Below are positions 21,999 to 31,946 of a stretch of 64,000 bases of DNA, one piece after another (position 1 is the first letter of the stretch; every line of letters starts with the position of its first letter). This DNA comes from Eutreptiella sp. 'Long Island Sound 2002' (lineage: Eukaryota; Euglenozoa; Euglenophyceae; Eutreptiales; Eutreptiaceae): contig OZ038382.1 of NCBI GenBank assembly GCA_964036045.1, positions 116,594,429 to 116,658,428 of the forward strand, in the 5' to 3' direction. A model generated the notes under the pieces. It was not told the DNA's origin. It worked only from the letters and a program-made list of their open reading frames with translations, and did not search any database. The translations under genes and the position numbers were made by a program.

Positions 21999-24900
21999 AT
22001 GCGAGGTTCCGGGTCGAACACCGGAGCCTCTGCCTATGGTACTACATCCCGGATGCCCCGAGCTTCCTCTCGACCTCCGCCTTCTCGAGCGACATCGTCG
22101 AACGTCATCGATGTTGACGCTATCGAACCCCCAGCGAGGACGACTTCAACTGGCCGCTGCTTGTCGGTAGCATCAGCGCCAACTAGTCCGAATCGACCTC
22201 TCGATCCATTCGAACCGCCGCACTACAGCCAGTCGGCATATGCTGGGAGCTCGAAAGGAAAAGGAGGCCCGTCGAAAGGAGGCAAGGGAGGTGTGTTCCC
22301 TCGCGGGAAATTTGCCGGAATAGCGCCGAGTTGACAAACCATCATAACAGGAGGCGCCGAAGGCTTGGAAGTGCTCGAGATAGCCCTGGCCAGCTTGCCT
22401 GTTCTGGAACCGACGAAGGGAGGGACTCCACCCGACATGCCGCCGGAACTCTGTAAGCTGTACGGGCCCCCTCCCCCGGTCCGTGCAGAATACTTTCGAG
22501 AGCGGTGCTCAAGCCCTGACTGGTTCGATTCTGATGATGAGGATCTTGCTTGCTACACGGGGTACGACGACTGATCTTCCTTCTTCTGTTCAGCGCCCGG
22601 ATGGGTCGACAGTTCTTGGACATGGAGGCCGAACACCTGGACATCGAGGTCATCCAGAGAGGATCCGGGTACCGGAGAGCCGAAAGTCGAAGATGACTGG
22701 GTCGACCGATCCTGGCATTCGAATGCCCCGAAAACACAAGCTTGTACTCGAACGAACCAATCCGACTCCTACTACCACGACGCCGACTCCTATTACCACG
22801 ACGATGACTACAACTACGACGCTGAACCCTGGCCACTCGAGTCCTACGACGAAGCAGAATATCCTTACGAGCCCGCGCGGTCGACAGCACCACCCAGCTA
22901 CGATTCTGTGCCGGTGCCGGAGTCGAAATGGCAGCCCTACAACATGCCGCAGTACAATCATGAAATCGAGACCATCGACGAACTTCGACACTTGGGAACG
23001 TTCGGATTGAAGCCACCCTATCGATTTGGGGCACATGAAGATGATCCGATGAAGACGGAGTACACTAAGCTCGAACCATCGGTACTCACTATTGCGTCGA
23101 GTACCATGGCTGGTCTTCGAAAGCCGCACACGTTCCTGAGCGAGAAACACTATGAAGTCGTGTCGAACGCAAATGCCGCCATTGTCGAGTTGGGCAAGAC
23201 CATCTGCATCGACAGTTGGGGTCGAACCGCACCATTCCCGTACGAATTGGCTCGAAGTGCCCCTGACACGTCTTCCGATGAGCATGGAAATCTTGGTGGT
23301 AAGCCAGGATACCAATGGTATACGAAAATCGAAGTGGCTTGTCCAAACTTTCGAACGGCCCTCATGAAATGGCGACATTATGATGAAGAGCTCGATTATG
23401 GATTCCGACAAGACCTGGCAGAACATACCCTGCTGAGTCAAATTGCTCGACTCAACCGCATGCATCGAGAGATCTCGGGTATCGACGACCTGATAAACGT
23501 TGCGGATGGGATCGACCTGATCTTCAAGTATCGACGCTTCTGGACCCACGAAAGGATGAGACGAGAAGCTCCCGTTGCCGTTTCGATTATGGGAGTTATC
23601 CTTGATCTTCAAAAGGTTTGCCAGGCGAACGACTGGCTCTTCGAAGATCGAGCCCCCTTCCTTGCGTACAAAGTCGATTTGCTTCTTCGCCGACACCAAC
23701 TGCGCGGCCTTCGAGGCACCTCTCGACTTGGGTATAAACGATATGGGTGTGCTCCACATCGAACACAGGACCTTGCGGTCCAGCTCCAGGAATACTTTCG
23801 ACTCGGAGAACAGATCGAACCCTACGCGTACAACGCCGTCGCACCAGGCGCCCCCATCGACCTTGTCCAGTTGGCGACGATCTACCAGACTGGACCCGGA
23901 CGACTCGGGTACCACGACTTCGATAGGGCAATGCGACGAGTTGCTGCCCTTCACTCATCGAATGAAGAGTATGTCAATCTTTTCCCTTTTGTGGATGCCC
24001 CCGATTTGGTTCGACGCCTGGGTACCTCGACATACCTCATGTCCCCCTTCGAGGCCGGATACCAAGATGGACAACGTTGGCGTCGGACGGTCAAGTTTCG
24101 AAGGGACGTCTATGCTGACGAACGGGAGGAGATCGAGAAAACTGACTCGCCTGCGAGCGACCCGTTCCACCCGGACCCCCTCGATCACCGGTTCTTGTCG
24201 ATGGAGTCGAATGCCTATCAGCACCACTTCGACATTCCGTTCTTCAAGTACCTCACGCCGATCCACGAAGACTTTAAGGCTGCACATCGACGCAAGGTCA
24301 TCTGCCGAGACCAATTCCTCGAAGCGGTCATTGTCGACACGGCTTCGAGCCTTGTGACTGCAGAAGCGGTTCGATTCGCTCTGCAGAGTTCCCTCGCTGA
24401 CGGCCACTATGTCCATCAACACCTCGGTCGACTCCAAGAAGAAGGTTCTCGAACCGACACGCTTGAGATCATCGACCGATATGCCCTCGGCCCTGAGAAG
24501 GACGACATCAGCGCCGTCATTGTCGTACGACGACTTTCGATTGCCGACACGCCGTGGTGGCGAGTCGATACGGGAACTGGTCAGTTCTACCACAGCATGG
24601 CTGCTGGTACTGGTTCGAAGGAAACATATCGGTGGTCTACTGGTCGACATGACGGATACTCCTTCGAGGTCACCAATCGGGCCGATCTGTGGAGTGAGGA
24701 CGTTTGGAAACCGTCGAGCCTCTGGGACTTCTATTCGACCAGGGCACAAACACTGGGACCTGGACAATCTCGAGCGCTTGCCCGTGAACATGTCTTCGTA
24801 TTCCATTACAAGTGCCCCGTCGACGACCGACCTGGTGATCCCAACCTTCGATTGCTGAACCATCGATCTGGTATCCTGATTCAGAAGCGTGTCCTCGACA

Positions 24901-25037
24901 GTGATATCCGTCGACACTATACGGGTCATGACACCTTCAAGTTCATGGCTGGCGTCGAGACACTAAAGGAAGTGCATGAACTATGTCGACTTCCCGTGGA
25001 TCGTTCGTACACGTTCACGTGGGGCACGGACTGCTGA
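21999..25037 (+). CDS. Element A extra ORF3 in the env position, unknown family
   Basis: One frame runs from an ATG at 21,999 to a TGA at 25,037, interrupted only by TGA at 22,332 and 22,572. The uninterrupted final part is at least 709 codons (22,908-25,037), and the frame is open back to 22,575. The N-terminal part is Ser/Pro/Gly-rich (GKGGPSKGGKGG). Then comes a Tyr/Asp-rich run (SYYHDADSYYHDDDYNYD), then a long hydrophilic globular-looking region rich in Arg, Asp and aromatics. I see no signal peptide or membrane segment, so an Env is unlikely. A strong acceptor (CTTCCTTCTTCTGTTCAG) ends at 22,593. A donor-like GAG|GTGTGT at 22,291 would give a 303-bp intron, a multiple of three, removing both stops. 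I recognise no family. Confidence 0.6.
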
Positions 25038-25155
25038 TTCGACAGTCTGGATGCCAAGTAATGGCTGATTCGACAGTCTGGATGCCAAGTAATGGCTGAT
25101 TCGACAGTCTGGATGCCAAGTAATGGCTCATTCGACAGTCTGGATGCCATTAATG
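25035..25155 (+). repeat. 31-bp tandem repeat, about 4 copies
   Basis: The unit TGATTCGACAGTCTGGATGC plus CAAGTAATGGC starts at 25,035, 25,066, 25,097 and 25,128. The fourth copy is slightly altered (CTCATTCG and CCATTAATGG). It starts at the stop codon of ORF3, in the element's 3' non-coding region. Confidence 0.9.
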
Positions 25156-25576
25156 GTATCGAATGCCTCCATATGTCCTGTCGAGCTGACAGATGTACAG
25201 GCCTGTTGGTCTGCTGAGCATCCAGCTTCGATGTTAACGTATGTTATGGTTCGACGTGCCCACAGCCTTGCTGCGGGTACAGCGCCCGTGCAGTGTGCCT
25301 GGCGAGGTTGTCTTCTGCAGCTTCCGCCGAAAGCCGCAGCCGTGGCAAAGTCGAACACGGCTTGTGAATGAGGCGCTGACGACGGGTGTCCCATAACTGC
25401 ACCTCGGTGTGTGATCTCGACCAGAATGGGTCCACTGTTTCGACCAGGATTGGTCCACTGTTATGCTTCTGTAGCCAGCACATGTCGAGGCCCAAAAAAT
25501 TTTTTTTCTGTCTGGGCCTGCTCTCATTCGACATTGTGACGCCCGCCCAGGTGAGTGAGACCTCTTCGAGGTCTCA

Positions 25577-25588
25577 ACGGGGGGGTAG
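25577..25588 (+). promoter_or_regulatory. Element A polypurine tract
   Basis: The G-rich run AACGGGGGGGTAG lies directly before the 3' LTR, the usual position of the plus-strand primer of reverse transcription. The stretch between ORF3 and here (25,156-25,576) has no coding feature. It contains a short duplicated phrase, TCGACCAG...GGTCCACTG, near 25,418-25,460. Confidence 0.6.
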
Positions 25589-25888
25589 TGTTATGGCTTC
25601 GAACAGCAGCAGCGCAACAGCGCAGCGCAACAGCGCGCAAATCGCAAGTCGCAGTCGCAATCGCGCTGACAGTCTGTGAATAATAAAGAAGCATCGAATG
25701 CCAACTGTGAATGAGCGCTGTAAGATACTTCGATCTTTGAACAGGGTTTATGTCTTCGAGATTGTGTTATTATTGGTGCCCCGTCTAAAGATCCTGCGAG
25801 GTTTGTCGATTGGGATTTTGGATTTCGGATTTTGAGAAACAAAGAGGCACAGGAGTGCAGTCGAGTTCCCAAGAAACAAACCACAACA
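25589..25888 (+). repeat. Element A 3' LTR
   Basis: Second copy of the 300-bp LTR, with AATAAA at 25,682-25,687, which could set the 3' end of the transcript. It is followed by CAAG, the target-site duplication, and then the continuation of B's 5' LTR. Confidence 0.92.
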
Positions 25889-27286
25889 CAAGGGTTGGAC
25901 ACCATGCAGTTTGGTATTTACTCCTTAGGCTCATTCGGAGTTATTTAACTTTTGGTGCGATCCCTGATCCCCCCCTTTGCACCGCATGCTGATTTCTGCC
26001 CCATCCGTGAGTTCATCCCCCCGGTGAACAGTAAGCAACCAGTGTGACAGCAAGCCATAGCCCAGGGCATGGGACCAAAGAGGATATCAAGGGTCGTGAA
26101 TCAAGGCTTGGCGCGACAGAATTGCCAACGTTTCCTACCCTGGCCGGTCGCCCGAGATGGCCGATTTTGCCATTTTGGCATTTGCCGACCCAGTTTGGTT
26201 CATCGCCACGCCGAGGCAGATGGAGATCCTTGGGAGCCAAGTACATGTGAGTCTCAGTTGGACTCCCAGTGGATGGCATATGGAATGGCGAATCAGATCT
26301 CCAAGCCAGTGTGGAGATATACCATTGAGGACACCCCCGATTTTGGCTCATTTTGAGCAGCCAAAATGACCCCCTTTTGGGACCCCAATTTCACCCCCCC
26401 CCCGTGTGGTCAATTGGCGGCACCATATCTCTGTGCCCATGTGACACCCGGACCTAATTTCAGGTCATGCACTCAGATGTAGGTCCTAGGTCCCGGCTCC
26501 TATCCTGTGGGTCATTTGTGTTGCCCTGACCGGGCGGGCCACTCGTGGGAATGACGCCAATTTTGGTCATTTTGGCATCATGACCCCATTTGTCGAACCC
26601 GTGGTGCCCTGATGCTGGGGCTTCAGGGGTAACCAGGTTGGGTGAGGGCTCCAGAAGGCTTGTACTCGAAGGGCATAGGGTCAATTGCCTCGTTCCTACC
26701 TCTGGCGGGTCCGGACTAGGGGTCAATTCTGGAGTTTTTCGAGCTAACATCAGTCTGGGTGAAACAGCCCATTTTCAGCTACCAACTCCTAGGGGATAAT
26801 GGCGGGGCCTTCTCTCCGGCTCAGAGGGGAGTTGGGACCTGCCGTGTGGGGAGCATGGGGAGCTACTGTCGGTTGGCCTTGGAGCACCTTGGTTCACAGG
26901 AGCTCGCCTGTGGCTGGGCGAAACACCCTCCGGTATTGGCAGGGTTTCAGGGTCCCGACTGAGTAGATCATGGGTTGTGTTTGAGCCCCCGCCCCTGCCA
27001 GCCACTGAGACGGTCGGACCTGGGATTGGAATATTAGTTTGGACTGAGTGTCTATTGTTCTCTGATGCCCTTACCCAAGTTTAGTGTTAACCCCATGTGT
27101 ACATATCCTGATGTGTTGCTGTACATACTTTTGTTCCCTTGTTTCAGAGTGGCAAGGATCCTGAAACGCTTTGTCACATGACACGAGCATGAGGATGCCC
27201 TTGTGAGCGCAGTGCTTTGCCTCCTTGCTTGCTTGTGCGTGTCCGCCGCAGCGTCCCGTGGCCAGGCCCCCGACGGGAAAGCGTCA
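25889..27286 (+). repeat. Element B 5' LTR, right part
   Basis: This continues the LTR after element A and matches about 40,553-41,926. The two parts together, minus the duplicated CAAG, give about 3,181 bp against 3,186 bp for the 3' LTR. It ends at GCGTCA. I see no obvious TATA box, and the short open frames here recur with differences in the other LTR. Confidence 0.88.
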
Positions 27287-27608
27287 AAAGCGTTTCACCG
27301 CCGCGGGGTTACTCATCCCTCGCGTGCCACTCGGGGCCACCTGAAACCCGAGCACCACGGGCTTTGCAGCGCCGCCCGGAGCATCGCCCTGAGCGTCAGC
27401 AACAGCGCCGAGTCCGTGAAGGAGGTGTAGCGACCGGAACTCCGACATCAGCGAGTTCCTTTGGCCGACCAGTACCGGCAGCACTCCCAGCTGCATCACC
27501 CACCTCCACAACCACCATCGGGCGTCTGGGTCCCGGCCCTGTAGATAGAGTGGACCGCAACAACCGCTTCAACAGCCACCCCGTGGACTAGTCCACCGAG
27601 GGGAACGA
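27287..27608 (+). other. Element B 5' leader
   Basis: This untranslated-type leader lies between the LTR and gag. No TGG-initial primer-binding site is recognisable immediately after the LTR, unlike in elements A, C and D. B's priming mechanism therefore cannot be assigned. Confidence 0.5.
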
Positions 27609-29231
27609 GTGCCGATGGTGAACTTGCAGGAGGCGGGCAAGAAGTGGCCACTGCTCCACCCTCATGCTGTGTGCCTACTGCGTGAGCTGGTATGGGGGCA
27701 GCACTACCGCCACAGCAACCCCCAGTGCGAAGGCGGCATGCCCGGGAGCTTCGAGCTCCGCAAGGATATGGGCGCCGACCGCCTGCAGGCAGTGGAAGAC
27801 TGGCTGCGGGTGGAAGGATACTCCTACCGCTTCGGCCAGAAGCGCTGGAGGGTCTGGACCCGCCCGGACAGGCCCGGCGAAGGGCTGCGCCCCGACGAGA
27901 TTGATGAGGACAAGAACCCCATCGAGTACCCGTCGGGCGCCACGATCAACGTCTCTATATGGGACATGATCGAGAAGAAGTTCCCAGTACCGGGGAACGA
28001 GCGTACGCTGCAGGGCAGCAACAGCAGCGCGTCCCCTGGGGAGGAGAAGCAATCCGCCGGGGACAAGAAGCGGGACAAGAAATGGCGGGAGTACCAGGAA
28101 TCCCTGGCCGCCAAAGCCGCCCAAGCCGCGGAGAACGAGACCAAGGGCGGAACCCCAGCCCCAAGCCCCCAACGGGCCAGTGGCGGTCACCATCCCGGCC
28201 ACACCACCCTTGGCGACTTCCTTGAGGTCGCCAACAAGGCAGAGGGCAAGCCCCGTCAGCTGCACCTGAGGAAGTCAGGCCCCAGCAGCGACGTGGAGTC
28301 CGCCCACTGTGGGAGGAGGCCCGCCAACCAGGCCAGCTCAAACAGCAGCATCGCTCCCGACCAAAGGGACGTGGCCCGCGCCTGCGAGCGCGCCTGTGGG
28401 GTGCCCTGCAACCTTCAGGTTGCCCGGCAACGGGCCACGCAGCAGAACGCTGCCGTGGAGGGCGCCGTCGGCATCGCCCAGGAGGAGGCTGCAGATTGGG
28501 GCAGAGGCATGGCCTCCCATGCCTCGACCGTGGCGGCCATTGTGTCTGGACTCACGAGTGCAGCCGCCCAGGAGGCAGCGACTGCCCGGGTCAGGGGTGA
28601 CGTGGCGGCAGCCGCCCAGGAAGCCCGCCTGGCCCAGGTGGCAATTGTCCGTAAGGAGGCCGAGGTGAAAGCGCTAGAAGAGGCGCTTGCCCGAGAGAGG
28701 TCAAGGAAGGAGGCGGAGGACAGGGCCCACACCGAGGCAACGGCCAAGGCCCAAGCGGACGCCGCCAGAAAGGACGCCATTGAGGCCGCGCGACCGAAGG
28801 TCGCTGAGGGTAGGGCCAAGACGGAGGCGGAGCTGGCAGCGTTGGAAGCTGAGAAGGCTCGGCTGCAGCGGACTCGGGAAGCCGAGGCTGCCCGTGCCCG
28901 AGAGGAGGCCGAAAGGCAAGCTGCCGCAGCCAGGGCCGCCGCAATGGAGGAGGCGGAGGCCAAGCTTCAGCGCGAGACACCCCCGGGAGGATCCAGAGTG
29001 GAGACCCTTCGAAAGCTCTTCGAAGGGGACGCCTCCTCCAAGATGACGCTGGATCTCGAGGAGGTCCACACGGGCAGCAGTGGGGACAGTGGCCCCACTG
29101 CCTACCGACGAAGGAGGGGTAAGGGGAAGACCCCCGAGAGGACACTGAGGCCAGCGGGCAGACACCCCCACGACTCCGCCCCCTTCTTCACCGCCAGCGA
29201 CGGGGATGGACGAGACCGCCGACATCGCTGA
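27609..29231 (+). CDS. gag: Element B Gag, N-terminal part with Ala/Glu/Arg coiled coil
   Basis: The 540-codon frame starts MPMVNLQEAGKKWPLL. The first 110 residues look globular (VEDWLRVEGYSYRFGQKRW). Residues about 130-260 are basic and low-complexity. Residues about 310-455 form a very long Ala/Glu/Arg/Lys coiled coil (EALARERSRKEAEDR, REEAERQAAAARAAAMEEA). This is not a typical Gag N-terminus. The frame ends at a TGA (29,229) that interrupts, rather than terminates, the protein. Frame +3 remains open apart from point stops all the way to 32,750. Confidence 0.7.
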   Translation: MPMVNLQEAGKKWPLLHPHAVCLLRELVWGQHYRHSNPQCEGGMPGSFELRKDMGADRLQAVEDWLRVEGYSYRFGQKRWRVWTRPDRPGEGLRPDEIDEDKNPIEYPSGATINVSIWDMIEKKFPVPGNERTLQGSNSSASPGEEKQSAGDKKRDKKWREYQESLAAKAAQAAENETKGGTPAPSPQRASGGHHPGHTTLGDFLEVANKAEGKPRQLHLRKSGPSSDVESAHCGRRPANQASSNSSIAPDQRDVARACERACGVPCNLQVARQRATQQNAAVEGAVGIAQEEAADWGRGMASHASTVAAIVSGLTSAAAQEAATARVRGDVAAAAQEARLAQVAIVRKEAEVKALEEALARERSRKEAEDRAHTEATAKAQADAARKDAIEAARPKVAEGRAKTEAELAALEAEKARLQRTREAEAARAREEAERQAAAARAAAMEEAEAKLQRETPPGGSRVETLRKLFEGDASSKMTLDLEEVHTGSSGDSGPTAYRRRRGKGKTPERTLRPAGRHPHDSAPFFTASDGDGRDRRHR

Positions 29232-30341
29232 GGAGTGGCTGGAGGAGGAGGCGGAGATGTCCCCATGGAGTCGGAGGGTGAGGGTGAGAATCTCCCTCCT
29301 CCCTACCGGAGCTCGGAGTCCACTGAGTGCGAGACCGAGACGGCTGGGTGGGGCGACATGGACGAGGATGATGACATGGACGTCGGCTACACGGAGAAGC
29401 CCCGATCCTCGGACCCACCGAAGGGACCCAGCTGAGGCCCACCGCGACCCCCTAGCGGAGGACCACCAGGTGGACCCCGCAGAGGCGGACCTCCGGGCGG
29501 GGGAGGACCCCCTGGACCGGGCGGACCCGGCGGAGGCCCTCCTGGAGGACCCCCTGGGGACCCTGACGGCCCACAAGAGGAGGGTGACCCGGGAGCCACT
29601 TGGCGGTGGATCGTTCACCTCCGCAGGAGGGTCCAGACCCTCGAGCGTGAGGTAGACACGGGCAAGAGTGAGATGATCCGCATCGCCAGGGTCGCCGCTG
29701 GCGCACAGAAGGAGCTGGACATCGCCAAGACGGAGATGGTCAAGATTGCCAAGGTCGCCACCGCTGCACAGAGGGAGCTGGACATCGCCAGGGGCGAGAC
29801 CAGGCTGCTGAACAACGTCATCAACGGCCTGCAGGAGAGATTGGACGAGCTGGAAGGCCGTGGGAGCGTCGGCAGCGACCACCCACCACTGGAGTCCGGC
29901 TAGTCGGACGACAGCTGGGGACCTGGACCAGGTCCAGGCAGAGCCCGCGCCCCCGGAGGAGCCCCTAGGAGTCGCCCCAGCACCAGTGCCCCCTCTCTCA
30001 GCGCCCCCCCTCATCACAGCGCGGGCTGCCGTGACGAGCGTATGCCGCCCAGCAGTGGCAGTGAGGATTGGCGTGACGAGTGGCTCAGTGCGGAGTACCA
30101 CAACCGCCGTGCTCCACCGCGGACACCGGTACGCCCCCGACGCCCCGCACCAGCCCAAGAGCCAATCCCAATGGCTGGTGGGCGATACGGTGGACTCAGA
30201 GATGAGGTCCCTGGAGGGGACGTGGAGTAGGATGTCGGCAGAGGCGAGGAAGACCTGGAGGAGTTCGGCATTACCCGGCCGCGTGGTGTACGACGGGAGG
30301 CCGCTGAACGCAGCCGCCGGCGCCATGATGAGGAGGCATAC
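29232..30341 (+). pseudogene. gag: Element B Gag, middle part (stop-interrupted)
   Basis: The same frame continues after the TGA at 29,229 with an acidic stretch (GWGDMDEDDDMDVGY). After TGA at 29,433 come a Gly/Pro-rich linker and a second coiled coil (IARVAAGAQKELDIAK, repeated as IAKVATAAQRELDIAR). TAG codons follow at 29,901 and 30,228. No frame change is needed, so only four point mutations separate this from an open frame. TGA fits CGA and TAG fits CAG as ancestral codons. Confidence 0.65.
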
Positions 30342-31067
30342 ATGAAAGGAGTACGTCGTGAACATCCAGGTTCGGCGTACATGGAGGAACCACGGCGTAG
30401 CCACATGGATACCGTGGAGGAGATGGAAGTGGCGGCCGTGGGAGTCAGTGGAGGACGCCGATGGGAACCTCGGCCAACCTCGCGGCCGGCGTTCGTGGTC
30501 TCTAAGGCCGCGTATGCCGCCGTGTCGGAAGACCTGAAGGACATCAGGCCCCCCATGTACGATGGCAACCCCCTCAACCTCGACCGCTTCTTGGAGAAGC
30601 TTGACAATTGGGGGATGACCTTCACTGAAGACATGGATCCCGCAGAGGCGGAGAAATATGTCTTCAAACGGTTCAGGTGGCGCCTGCCGGAGGTGCTCCA
30701 AGAGCTATACTTCGTGGCGACCAAGGAGGGGAAAATCAAGACCCTCAAGGAAGCCAAGAAGTGGCTCAACGGCCAGGAGCGGGTGGACGGTCTGCAAGTG
30801 GCTGCCAAGGGGTGGAGGGCCATCAAGCTTCAGCATGATGGTCGGGAGATCCGCCTACGGGATTGGCGAGACTTCAGGGGGCAATACACCCTCCTCCGCC
30901 GCAACGTGGAGGACTGGAATGAGGGTGACGAGCAGGCCCGCCTGCTCTCCATGCTGCCAGGGGCATGGATCAAGAGAGTCACCAAGGAGGAAGCTAAGAG
31001 AGCCAAGTTCAACCACACGTTCAAGATGATGCTCCCCAAGGAGTATCATCCAAAAGTGGTGGCTTAG
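30342..31067 (+). CDS. gag: Element B Gag capsid-like core
   Basis: This carries the retrotransposon-gag domain: DGNPLNLDRFLEKLDNW, EAEKYVFKRFRWRLP and LKEAKKWLNGQ match the usual order of an aromatic-rich helix followed by a processing segment. The frame ends at a TAG (31,065-31,067), after which the same frame continues as the nucleocapsid part. Role: assembly of the virus-like particle. Confidence 0.75.
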   Translation: MKGVRREHPGSAYMEEPRRSHMDTVEEMEVAAVGVSGGRRWEPRPTSRPAFVVSKAAYAAVSEDLKDIRPPMYDGNPLNLDRFLEKLDNWGMTFTEDMDPAEAEKYVFKRFRWRLPEVLQELYFVATKEGKIKTLKEAKKWLNGQERVDGLQVAAKGWRAIKLQHDGREIRLRDWRDFRGQYTLLRRNVEDWNEGDEQARLLSMLPGAWIKRVTKEEAKRAKFNHTFKMMLPKEYHPKVVA

Positions 31068-31946
31068 ACAAATAAGCATGTGGCGCGGGATGTCAAGCGG
31101 CCAGAGCTGCAGAACGCCCTCCTCATCACCGTCACGGGCGATCGCAAGAAGACCGCGATGTTGCGCCTCGACGAGTGCGACGTGGGGGGCCAGACCCTCC
31201 GCCTGCAGGCCATCCCGGCGCGGATGACCTGCGACGAGGTCTTCAAGTGGGTCGGAGAGGTGGTACTCAAAGAGTACAGGAATCTCCACCACATCCCCGG
31301 CTTGAAGGCCGGTGACCGTGACGTCAACTATGTTGGCGAAGGGTCTGGCGGGGAATCTGCCATGGACCCAGCGGGAACCGAAGGCGGTGAGGCCCTCGAC
31401 GATGATGACGATGACGATGTGCCCGCCGAGACAGCCGTTTGTGCCTTCGTAGCCAACAACCTGAACGCGGGGAGCAGCCAGGGAAGCTGGAAGCCCCTGC
31501 AGAAGGGTTGGAGGAAGAAGGAGAAAAAGGATCCCCGCCGCATGGGCGACCCTCCGCTGTCCTTTGGGGAGTTCATACGAGCTCACCCTCAGGGCTGTCT
31601 CGTGTGTTATGGGAGGAACAAAAGGTTCAACCATGACCACCGGACATGCCCTATCCACAAGGCCGACACGGAGGCCTACAAGAAGGTGCACGGGTCGAAG
31701 AAGCGTGCACCCGCGGGCATCTGGGAGACCAAGGTAGAGGTCACCAAGGACAGGCTCTCCAAGCTGATGTCGGTAGGGACCGAGTTGGCCAAGGAGGTCC
31801 AGGAGATCAAGAGATCCTGGGTCCCCAAGTCGGACCACAAGAACAAGGACAAGGACAAGAAGGGTAAGAGAGGGGAAAAGAAGAAGAGTGTCAACGAGGT
31901 TGATGCAGAGGAGAGTACCCCTGCTACCACAAGCGAAGCCCCTTAG
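31068..31946 (+). CDS. gag: Element B Gag nucleocapsid-like part with atypical zinc knuckle
   Basis: Continues the Gag frame after a TAG. It includes an acidic run, then GCLVCYGRNKRFNHDHRTCP, a C-x2-C...H...C arrangement longer than the standard CCHC knuckle. A Lys-rich tail follows (NKDKDKKGKRGEKKKS). It ends with TAG at 31,944, beyond which the same frame leads directly into protease. Confidence 0.7.
   Translation, partial: TNKHVARDVKRPELQNALLITVTGDRKKTAMLRLDECDVGGQTLRLQAIPARMTCDEVFKWVGEVVLKEYRNLHHIPGLKAGDRDVNYVGEGSGGESAMDPAGTEGGEALDDDDDDDVPAETAVCAFVANNLNAGSSQGSWKPLQKGWRKKEKKDPRRMGDPPLSFGEFIRAHPQGCLVCYGRNKRFNHDHRTCPIHKADTEAYKKVHGSKKRAPAGIWETKVEVTKDRLSKLMSVGTELAKEVQEIKRSWVPKSDHKNKDKDKKGKRGEKKKSVNEVDAEESTPATTSEAP

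Larger units (their letters stand above)
15598..25888 (+). mobile_element. Element A: young chromovirus (Ty3/gypsy) inserted in B's 5' LTR
   Basis: A 10,291-bp element with two 300-bp LTRs (15,598-15,897 and 25,589-25,888), starting TGTTATGG and ending CAACA. By eye they differ at only two positions. The flanking target duplication is CAAG (15,594-15,597 and 25,889-25,892). The coding order is gag, protease, reverse transcriptase, RNase H, integrase and a chromodomain-like tail, followed by an extra long ORF before the 3' LTR. Stops and a mutated integrase residue make this copy non-autonomous, despite its youth. Confidence 0.92.

Noticed and set aside
22650-23954. A 434-codon minus-strand frame within element A
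   Set aside because: It is antisense to ORF3, which lies in the element's coding orientation and extends further. The antisense frame has no supporting motif.
25035-25155. 31-bp repeats as a possible CRISPR array
   Set aside because: The units are contiguous, with no spacers, within a eukaryotic retroelement.
26336-26370. ATTTTGGCTCA phrases resembling the dinoflagellate spliced-leader end
   Set aside because: The match is partial, lies inside the element B LTR, recurs there in the other LTR, and lacks the full leader and donor.
28701-30701. A 666-codon minus-strand frame over element B gag
   Set aside because: It is the mirror of the GC-rich, Ala/Glu-coding gag sequence. The plus strand has coiled coils and connects to gag core and protease.
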